A DNA stretch of 64,000 nucleotides from Malaya genurostris. Its lineage: Eukaryota; Arthropoda; Insecta; Diptera; Culicidae. Every line of letters starts with the position of its first letter. Within the stretch, counting starts at the first letter, position 1. The stretch spans positions 128,270,650-128,334,649 of the forward strand of contig NC_080570.1 in the NCBI RefSeq assembly GCF_030247185.1, written 5' to 3'. Below are positions 1-11,000 of the stretch, piece after piece. The translations under genes and the position numbers were made by a program. The notes beneath the pieces are model-generated. The model did not search any database and was not told the DNA's origin. It was given only the letters and a program-made list of their open reading frames with translations.

Positions 1-530
1 CACAATATCGAAATATGATTACTTTAACAATAACAAACTTAAACAAGGATTAAAGATATAAAAAAAAATGATGGAACATAATGATTGTAGAAGCAAAAAC
101 ATAATATGCAGCCATGAAAGACCGATAAAATGACAATGTTTCAATTTTCTGAACGTAACATAAGTCTGGCTGAATCTGCAAACACAACTAGGTTCAGTAG
201 AAAGTAGCAACAAGTTGACAAAACATTGTACCGTTTAAAGAGTGACAATTCAATAGCAAGTACTAAACAAAACCGAAACTAAACAGTTACATAGAGAAAA
301 AAAAAAGCTCACAGAGTACAAAACAAACAAAAAGACAATTCCTAACCTGGTTCCGAACATATGTGAACACTCACGCAACTGAACCGTGAAAAGTAATGCC
401 CGTTGAGAAATAGCACGGTCATTGTAGGAACGCTTCTCCGTCTATTCCTGATGGTTAGGTGGTGTTGGAACTTGTCGAAAAAGACTTACAATTCTAGCGT
501 CTCCGGAAATCCTTCAAAATCTCTATACAA
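1..530. other. Trf2 3' flank, no recognised feature
   Basis: AT-rich DNA downstream of the Trf2 stop codon. I see no coding signature, RNA gene or clear repeat. The only open frame (213-19, minus) is low-complexity and hydrophobic without family resemblance. Confidence 0.5.
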
Positions 531-536
531 TTTATT
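531..536 (-). promoter_or_regulatory. candidate poly(A) signal for Trf2
   Basis: TTTATT on the plus strand reads AATAAA on the minus strand, about 440 nt past the Trf2 stop at 979. It is the best canonical signal in the 3' flank, but AT-rich DNA makes chance hits common. Confidence 0.4.
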
Positions 537-978
537 TTGACGGACTTACGAACACGATCTAATTTCATCCATAAAAGCCCTGACTATACTAAAACCGTTG
601 CATATATTGCTGTGGTACGGTATCTGTATATATATTTACACAAAATTAAATTATTTGGCTCGAAAGGAAAGCTGGCGGATTTGAATAAATTATTCATTCT
701 CTTATCTGATAATTATTCACAGGATTTGTAGACTACACAGAAAGACAGTATTGTCCACACTAACTCGAATGCCTATAGGATCCATTCCATCTGCGGTATT
801 ATGCTGATACCACCCCGTCAAACCATCCCCGTTTTTTTTCTATTCAAGAACAATAGAAAGAAAGTGTGAAAACAACAAAAAACTGAACAAGCACTACAAT
901 GATCTGAGTAAAGCCAAACATAGAATATAAGACACATCCCTAGTGCTTCCGTTCTTCTGCGACCGGACGTGCGTTAAC

Positions 979-1415
979 CTAATCCTCATCACTTTCAATC
1001 ATGTCGTCCACACCGTCGTCCGATACGTACATCGCATCCTCGGTGGGATCGTTGTCGGCCTTACCGGCTGGACGCTTCCGGCCGTTGCACCGGTAGCTGC
1101 TGTAGCGCGATTTGCACATTCGGCGACGATTCTTACGGGTGTGTATTGCTTTGGTGTCGTCGCCAGTGCCACTGTGGACGTCCTCGTCGTCATCGAATAC
1201 GTCCGCATCGTCGTCTTCGTCTTCGCTACTGTTGTTGTCTCGCCGGAGCTTTGCTGGCCGCTCGATATCACATTCTTCCTCGATCAGTTGGTCCGGATCG
1301 AATGTCGGCTGTTTCAGCATTTCCAGCTTCTCCTGCTGGGTGCGCTTCTTGCGGAACTCGTACACCAACGGGAAGATGTGCTCGATGGCAGCCTGTACGA
1401 AGGCAACGCTGGCGG
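979..1415 (-). CDS. Trf2: Trf2 coding exon 3 (end of core and charged C-terminal tail)
   Basis: Acceptor TTTCGATTGCAG|CC at 1415; the CC completes the split Ala codon from exon 2. The first 25 residues (ASVAFVQAAIEHIFPLVYEF) close the TBP-like core. The rest is a charged tail with two acidic runs (SSEDEDDDADVFDDDEDV and the terminal SDDGVDDMIESDED) around a basic segment. Confidence 0.92.
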
Positions 1416-4400
1416 CTGCAATCGAAAGGGTCGAGAAAAAGTAAAGAAATTAATAATCAGGTCTGTGTAAAAAATAAACAATCATGTTGGATTTCTTCTC
1501 TAACTATATTTTGAATATTGGTATAATAATTAAGTGTAATAGTCCGTTTCACCGACTGTCATTTGGCATGAAAACGTTTGATGCAGGACATGCAGGATGC
1601 AATGGGTCTATATGAGTTGTGATTGGAAGGTGGTTTCTCCGGTTTTTGAATAACGATAAGTTTCATTTTCCTCCAGTCAGGTGGTACAATATTTTGCTCA
1701 AGAATCTTGTTGAACAATTTCAACAAGGGTCTTTTTGCGAGGTCAGGCAAATTCTTCACCAAGTTGAATTCAATTCTGTCCAACCCAGGAGCATTATTGT
1801 TACAAGACAAGAGTGCCTACTTTTTTACAAATCATATGGAATATGAACTGAAATAGTAATGCAATTGCTACTGCTAATTGAAATGCAATTTGTTCTTACG
1901 CAACTTATAAACGGCACATGCTGAATGATCATGAGAATTCTTCCGCAAAAAATACATTTTTCTTCATTCTTATCTTCATTGCAATCATTTTCTAAATGGG
2001 ACCCTTCATATTTAATACATCTATGCTTATTACTATAGTAGCTGTGTGGCCGAAGGCTGACCGATAATAAGCCAAACCGGTTCTAATACCAATAAGAAAA
2101 CCTTGTGTTAATCCACCTAGCAGTGTAATGCTGCCTTTCTCATATTATTTATGTTCTCCTACATATTAAGCAGAAATTTCCCAAAATACTACAATTTGAA
2201 AAAGACTTTTGAAGATTTCTATTGCATAATACTACTACATTGAGATACTACAGTTAAATTTTAGTTAGTCGAAATCTATTTAATCATATGTGAGAAAGTA
2301 AAATGAGCTCCATTTTATCACATTTGATTACTACTGTCGGTACTTCCGGAACTGAAAGCAGGATCAGTACTGAGTAATACCATTTTCGTTTATTGATCAG
2401 AGCAGCCCGAGAGCTGACCCAGAGTCGCCCAAACAACTCTTGAGATTTTTATTTTAGCAACCTTGGGTCGCTCTAGATCGGACTCCAATCGCGTAATTTT
2501 GCTCGGAAAAATTTCACGGGTCGCACCCCAACATCCATGCGAGCTTGTTTATTTTTTTTTATGAGTAGTTGTTTAGGGCGCGTACCACGTGTTCGTTTTA
2601 CTCGGAATCAGAGTCGCCCGCGTGTAGGTTCAAAAACGAAAACTGTATAACGGTCTACATCCCACTCTCCTAGATACTAGATATATAAATCGAATGATAA
2701 ATAGATGACCGAAAACAGTTTAAGGCAGGGTGATCCCATTCCGACCGGTGGTTCCATCCCGACCCCTCGATGTTGCACAGTTCACGTGCCAGCTCGGTTT
2801 CGGACCATGCTTTTTTAAAAATGACCAAACAGCCGATTTTCGTTACAGCCACGTTAACTTCAACAATTATAATCCGAGTGACATGTCCAGAGGCTCAAAA
2901 TATAGGTACCTAGGTTGTTACTTATGTATTTAGCCTTGGCAACACTAATGTCGTTTTCGTTTTTAAATTGCACTACACTGGTGTAGCGAAAGCTGCACTG
3001 AAACCGTTCGTTTTTACCAATTGCACTACACCAGTGCTACACTTTTTCTGCACCGATGCCACTGGTGTAGCACTCATCAAAAGTTTGGTGTAGCTCTGTG
3101 CAATGGAATCGTCTATTGTAGTCAATGGTTACTGTTTATGTTTTCGTCATTTTTGTTCGTTTATTAATACCTCAGTGTAGCACTGCACCGGTGTAGTGCA
3201 AATTAAAAACGAAGACGCCATAAGTGTTTCCCGCTGGATTTGACGTTTCCATAATAAAGTTTGACATTTTTAATCATTACCATCTTCAGAAAATTCTGTC
3301 ATTTGAGCGTTATTTGTTTTGTTCACAGTGAGTGGAAAATTTTACATCAGCAAAAAAATGGAATTGAATCGTGAACATTTCCGCCGTGCCATGATTTATT
3401 CGAATTTCGTCGTGTATTATTAAGACAAGAGTGCTACAATCAACTTAGTTTGACTTTTGGCAGTGTAGCACCATCCTATGTGACTGCTGTAAAAAACTGG
3501 TATAAGGAATTAAATCGTGGACGTAGTTCGCTTGTCGATGAATTTAAAGAAGGTCATCCAAAACAAGTTGATTTGCCAGAAAACATCGATGCTGTGAAAC
3601 ATCTGATACTGGAAGATCGTCATGCGACGGAACGTTGAAATGGAGGCAGCCTTGGGCATTAGTGTGAAAAGCTTATATGTTATTTTGCATCAACATTCCC
3701 CGGTAACCAATAAGCACATACTGATACCGCATTATGACAGCAAATGATCGCTAATTGGCATTTCAGTTGCACTTGAGACAAAATTAAGGCCGTGCTTATT
3801 TCAGATTGCAGATATAGAGCTATAAGCATTTTTGGTGATCATAAAAGGTTATTTCAATGCCATTATTAGTGCTTACTGGTATAACGAATTAAATCGTGCC
3901 GATGAATTCAAAGAAAGTCGTCCAAAATCAGTTAATTTGCCAGAAAATATAGATTCAGTGAAACATCTGATACTGGAAGATTGTTATGTGACATACCGTG
4001 AAATGGAGGCAGCCTTGGGCATTAGTGTGAAAAGCTTATATGTTATTCTGCATGAACATTTAGTCGTGAGAAAAATTTGTTCACGTTGAATCCCACAATA
4101 ATTTGACAATAGTTAAAAACAAGACTCGTGTCGATTGGTGCAAAGAAATGCTGAAAAAATTCAATCGTGGTGCTTCAAACTTGGTCTACAATATCAACAT
4201 CTACACAGGTGATGAATCATGGATTTACTCATATCTCGAAACTAAACAGCAGTCGACTGTTTTGGATGTTCTAAGAAGAACCAGATTAAACCAAAGTTGT
4301 TTGCGCTCGAAGCACTTCAAAGAAAATGGTGGTTTGTTTTTTCGCTATAAACGGACATATCGCTACCGTTGCTTTAGAGGATCGTAAGACCGTCAATTCT

Positions 4401-4987
4401 GATTGGTATACCAACATTTATTTGCCAGAAGTTTTTCTTAAAATAAGGAAAATAAAGACGCAAAATAATTCTCACACATCAGCTCAAACTATTGAAATTT
4501 TGAGCACCCAAAACGTCGAATTGATGGGCCACCAGATAGTCCTGACTTGGCATCTAACGACTTCTATTTGTTCCCTTCCGAAAAGAATGAACTGCGTGGA
4601 GAGTGATTCAATACTCCTGAAGAAGCTGTTGAAGCGTTCAAGAACTTTCGGGGGCACCACAAGAAGAGTGGAAAAAATGGTATGAAAATTGGTTCAACCG
4701 TATGCAAAAGTGTATTGATCATCTAGGGGAATATTTTGAAAAACAATAAAACCATGTCTGATCAAATTTAATACTGTTTTCATTTTTACGCTAAATACAT
4801 AAGTAACAACTCTCGAAACTGCTTCCTCTAAAACATTTACATATGTTTCAAATAAAATAATTAATTTCAAACACTTTCTAAGCCAATATCTCTTAGAGGG
4901 GTCGGTTTCCGGCACCAAATAAAAAACTGGTAGATTGAAGAGGAAGCACAAATCAAACTATCAAAGATAAAAAAAAACTCACACACG

Positions 4988-5044
<57 letters not shown>

Positions 5045-8000
5045 GGAACGGGTCGATGAATGTCTTCAGATGTAAACATTGCTTGCGATATGAAAACAAA
5101 CAGAACCTGGTATGGCACAAGTGGATTTGTAATTCCCGGGACTGATACATAGATGGCGTTGCCAACAAAATTTCCGCAATATTTTTCATAAGTACCAACC
5201 TTCAAAAGACACTTGTCAAAATTTCATTACATTCTAATGTCCACGAGTTACAATGATTTAAGTGACGCTAGTCTTATATTCTCAAAATAATAAATTCTGA
5301 ACAATTTCGTGTGTTGATTTATAGCTTCTGGATGAAAAAAGGTGACTCTGCCACAGACCTAATTGGAAGACGTGAATACGAAAAAAACTGATATACTTAT
5401 TTCAAACTAGATTGTGCAAATTTTGCAACATTTATTGCTTCACTTCCAAAATTGTAACGGTGCATCTATACTAAAATACGAATTATTGATGAAAAACATA
5501 TTCTACTATAACAATAAAATAACACGGAACAAATAGTTTTCTTTGTTCATTTGGATACTCAGTAGAGATAAACTGCGCATTATCCGTTGGGAATTTTTAA
5601 TGGTTACAAAAAATCGATTTGTGGTATTTATCCAGCATTCCATCTCAGCATTCAGTTGCAAAATTCAGGTTCGGAATCCAGATCAAGAAATTAGGTCATA
5701 AGCTCAGAATTATGGAACTGAATTCTCAACTTCCGCAGGGGAGCCATCTCGGCCCTTTGATCTTCTTGCTTTACTTTAACGACGTTAATTTTTCTCTGGA
5801 AGGACCGCGCATATCTTTTGCAGATGACCTCAAGATCTACCGTGTTATTCGCACCTTAGAGGATGCGACGTTTCTTCAGCGACAATTGGCAATCTTTTCG
5901 GATTGGTGCAAATTGAATCACATGACCGTTAATCCAGAAAAATGCTCGATCATTAGGTTTAAGAGAAAAAAAGTGCCTTTGAAATTCGAATACTTTATTG
6001 AGCGATTCATGATTGATAGATCGACGTGCATCAAGGACCTCGGCGTTTTTCTTGACGAGCAATTAACATTCGGGCAACACACCAACTACATTGTGGCTAA
6101 AGCTTCTCGCTGCCTTGGATTCGTGATGAGAATGGCTAAGTATTATACGGATGTTTACTGCTTGGAATATCCCTATACTGTTCACTCGTTCGTTCTACTC
6201 TGGAATATTGTTCAGTTGTTTGGAACCCTCACTACCTTGATGGCGTTAATAGAATCGAGTCGATTCAACGTAGATTCGTTCGATTCGCTCTTCGCCGTTT
6301 ACCTTGGACCAATCCTCATCAACTACCGAGCTATGAAAGTCGCGGATTGCTAATCGGTCTAGACACACTGCAAGTAAGACGGGAGCTATCGCGTGCTTTA
6401 ATGATAGCAGACGTTTTGAATGATAGAATCGACTGCCCCACTTTGCTCCGTGAAATCAACATCAATGTTCGTCCTCGAGCTCTCCGCAACAACAACAATT
6501 CTTACATAGTATTAGAATTAATCATTAGGACCACATCGTGTCTGTTGATTTTACAATAAATAAATAAATAAACTTGACCTTTATTTAGAACCTTAATAAA
6601 GAGACTAAATTCAACTCTAAAATCTAAAATGCAGGTTCTAAATTACGGAAATGAATTCTGAAACTTAATTTAGGAATTCAATTCTGAAACTGAATTCAGG
6701 TATTAAGTTCTGGTTCAGTAGTCAGTTCTAAAACTCTCAGATCGGAAATTTTGTTCCAGAATCCATTTGAATTTTGTTCATGAATTCTAAAGTTGAAATC
6801 TGGATTCGAATCTCGAACATAAATTAAAGATCTAAAATCTTTCAAAAAACTAAGGGCATATTCAGGAGTGTTCTAGTTCTAGATGCATAATTTATGTCAA
6901 TTTTAAAATTTAAATCTAGAAATTATAACAAAATAAACTGGCAGCCCCAACAGCGTTTTATCTGTGTTTCAAATATAGAAAAAATAGAACGGCAGTGTAT
7001 ACCAGTTTTAAATTTGACAGTAGAACTGGTCGAATTAATAAAACTAAAACGGATTGCTGGTGATACGTTTGTTTCAGTTTCATTTACATTATAGACCACC
7101 CATATGAATCTTGCAGTTGCTGAATTTGCTCTAAAGATCTAAAAAAGTTTCAAAATTTAGTCGAGAAACCGGTTCCAGAATTCAGAATTAGGATTCAGTT
7201 TCCAGAGTCATAACTTTTAATGCTGGTTGAAGGCGACTGCTTGCCACGACATCCAAATTGCAAATGAGAGAACGATCTGAGCGTTTGAGACTTTCCACCA
7301 CGCAGATCGTCAGTCTTCGATGCTGTTTGTGGAAGGTCCTCACCAAGACGTTCAGTTCCGTCCAATGCACAAGAAGAAATTTATCGACAAGATTCGTTAA
7401 AAACACGAAAGATGGGCTGGGGTCCACTAGGAGATTGATAGTACCTATTAGCTCTCTCCGGACAGTACCAGCCTAGATGCCGTGTGGAATCCGGCGGAAA
7501 AAAATGAACCAAGAATAGATCCACTGGGTTCCTGCTTCCATGTCGTAAAAGGCGACAATTGCAGGAGTTTCTTTTTCCTTTCAGTTATCAGATATTTTCA
7601 ATGTTTCATTACTGATTACTCTATTTTACTAAATTATCTCTTCATTCAACCTGCCAATTTCCGTCTAACTTCGAAAAAAAGTTTTATTTGGAATGTTTTC
7701 TTCTTCCATATTATTGATTGTCTGTCAGGATTATAAATTGAATGATAAAAAAAAATAAATAATCTAAAACTATTGCGCAAATCCGTTGATATTACAAAGT
7801 TAATAACAGAGATAACATATATCGATATTTTGAACACGTAGTAAAAAACACTTGATAATCATATTTCAAACAATAAATTAAGATTTTTCTCGGTAGCCGG
7901 CTGCCCAGATCAACCAATATAACCAATTAATAAGTAATTAAAATAATAAAGCGGAAATAATAAAGAATAATGAATAATAAATAATGATTTTATAACAACT

Positions 8001-11000
8001 GTTTAGAATATGTCAATGCAATGAATGAATGAATCCTATTCACTCGTTTATTTTGTAACACGTAATTTCATTTATAAAAAATAGGTAAGTTTTTATTCGT
8101 TACGCGATAGTATTGCAAATCTTTCTTCATTTTACTCGAATAAGAGCTGTGAATCAAGACTTTCCGGGACTTCAGTATAGGATATTGTTGAAACGTTTAC
8201 TCGGGAAATCAGTGAGTTTAGTGGTGCATCCGAGCATCTTGAAACCGGAACATACTGAGTCGCGCGCGAATACGACCAATACTGAATTTTTTACTAACAA
8301 ATATCCTTCTCCCGTGACACTTGTGGAGTGCGCAGTAGTATATACGGCCTCTAGTAACAACAAGTGTTGGACTAACATCCCTTCCCATTCCTTAGACGAT
8401 CTACGTTCGGGCCAGTGGGGAAAACTATTAAGGAAATCAATTATCTTTGTAACATTTGTAACTGTTGGGGAATGGATGAGCCAAAAACAAGAATATCAAA
8501 ATCTATAAATATTTTCATAATGAGCTAAAGCAAATCCACAAATAATAAAACATGATTAGAAATTCCAAATTAAATAAAAAATACTGATTTTTGAGCGAAG
8601 TTTCTCTACAGATATCGACTCAGCACCCCAAAATTACTATAGTTTCATGTATTCTAATTCAAAAAAGGGAGGGGGAATTTTCCCGCTTGATCAGTATTTG
8701 TATGACATCATTCCATTATGTGGTAAATGTGTACACTAATGTGCATGAACATAAGGAACATAAGTCTATAAGGAAGCTGTTATCAAACTTGGTGCCGCGT
8801 TTACTCACGGTAGACTAAAAACGACCAAGTGTCGTTGATTTCCAGCGCATGAATTGGGCTTCAATTTGCTGCCGCACCCACCATATTCACCGGTTATGGC
8901 CCCAGCGATTATTAGCAGGCATAAAAAATGCTGCAAAGAGGAAATTTCGTTTCACTGAAAAAAACTTTACTTCGAGGCAAAAGAAAAATCTGTATTTAAG
9001 AAATGTATTAAAATTTTAAAGAAGCGCGGGACTAATTGTGTTATTTTTGAAGGTGATTATTTTAATGGATAAAGTTGAGTTTGCTAATGAAAAAATGCGT
9101 TTTTCATAGTCTTGGGACTTATTGTTCCAAGTGAAGTTTCGAAAAGAACATAGTTTTTTAGGTAAGAAACTAAAAAGTACGGGTTTGTAATGTCAGAGAC
9201 ATAACTGGATGTCGTGAATACGATTAAAACTGACACTCTTTCTTTATACTTCCGAATATCAATTAATTGATCGATTGTGTGAATTGTGCAAGCTTTTCCC
9301 TTTTTCATTACTAGAAACGATACACCTAAACTAAAGTACAGATTAGTTACATTAAACATTCTGACATACAATTAAATATAACAAGCTAATCAGTATAGTT
9401 ATTTATAATAAAATAATGGTGGATCTGCAAAAAAACTTTTGTGAAGGCGTTCGTGATGGAGAGTGACGAGTTTTTTGATGTCGATTACTTCATTTTAGAC
9501 TTGAATATTTCAGTGAAAGAAATTTTCAAAAGGCTGCACGGGATTAATTTCTGGCATTCAGAAAGGCCAAATTATGCAATTCTCTAAGATATTAAAAACT
9601 GTTGCAAATTTTGCACTGCGGAAATTTTTTGTGCAATTACTAATCAAATTATCCCAGATTTTCACTACACTGATGGTTTTAATTACCGATTTGCAAAGAA
9701 GCAATCTTTATAGTTCTTTAGATAACATTTGGAGCCATTAGAAGGGTTTTGCATAACGTTCCCCATTGTTGTTCAGTTTTCGTTGTATTTTGCTTCAATG
9801 CAAACGAACAGCAACAGGATGATGCAATCAATCTTCTTTGAAGGGAAACTGGCTCTGCGGCCTGTGTGTTTGAGGTTTTGTACCACGCAAAACGTCTGCG
9901 CTTTCATTGCCGTCTGCTCCTCCTGGCGACCGAAGTCCAAATGAAAACACGACCAGAGCGTCTGAAGTTTTGTACCACGCAAAAGATTTGCTCTCATTAC
10001 TGGCGACAGTTGCTTCTGACGATCGAAGTCCAAATGAAAGCACGACCTGAACGTATCACGCTTCATACTTGGTTTGTTCTTACTAATGTTGGTGGGATAA
10101 CCTCACCTCGACATCCAGTTCCGTCTGAAGCACTAGAAGAAATAAACGATTCTCAATTAAAGTTTACCTTTTATACTCGTTCAGGAGATAATCGGAACTG
10201 ATATGCGCTTTACTACCTTAAAACCGTCGTCTCGGTGCGAAAAAGGCAAGCAAGCGTGATGAATTTTCCTAATTATTTCCAAAAGCTTTAGAAAACTTTG
10301 TTTTTCAGTTATTTATGGTTATCTGACGCTGTTGAAAATTTAATCACAAATTCCTGATTATATTTTCGATAGCTTGTAGAAAAAAATATGTTGTTGGGTT
10401 AGGTACATCAAGAGATATTCGCGATAAAGTTCTGCCCATTCTTGTACAGGGTAAATTTTGAAAAGGCGCCCCATAGTATTTTGGGCAATGCAAACTACAA
10501 AGTTTACCCATGTTTCTGTCAATTTGGGGATCTCTCGCCAAAAAATCGGTTCTTTTGATTCAACTCATTTTTAGACTTTTTGAATTGTCATGAAGAAGTA
10601 TCATTTTTTCTGCCTGGTGCCATATTATGGTCGTTTTCGTTCAGATTTCTTAGGATACAGCACACATTATCCGCAACAATAAGCTACATTGTAAAAAATT
10701 AACAAATGTAGGCTGAAAAGTACGATCATTTGAAGCTTATACATCTGGTAGTTCTGATAAAAGAAAGATTTTTCCAGGCAGCACACAGTATACATGTACG
10801 GTGTGCAGTTACGTAGGAATATTTTTCCACAACTCAACAGAATTTAATGTGAAGAGATTCATGGTTTTGAGATAGGTTGTCAGTACGGAACCTGACACTT
10901 GTAAATGTTATCTGCAATAGACATATGCAGAAAAAATAATTTCATGAATCTTTAAAACGGCTTTCTCGGGACTCAGAATCCTAACATTGTTTATTCTTTA

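Noticed and set aside
943..1470. 175-codon plus-strand open frame
   Set aside because: It is antisense to Trf2 exon 3; its length reflects the codon bias of the real gene on the other strand.
4953..5205. Leu/Ser-repeat frames on the minus strand
   Set aside because: Created by the (GA)n microsatellite.
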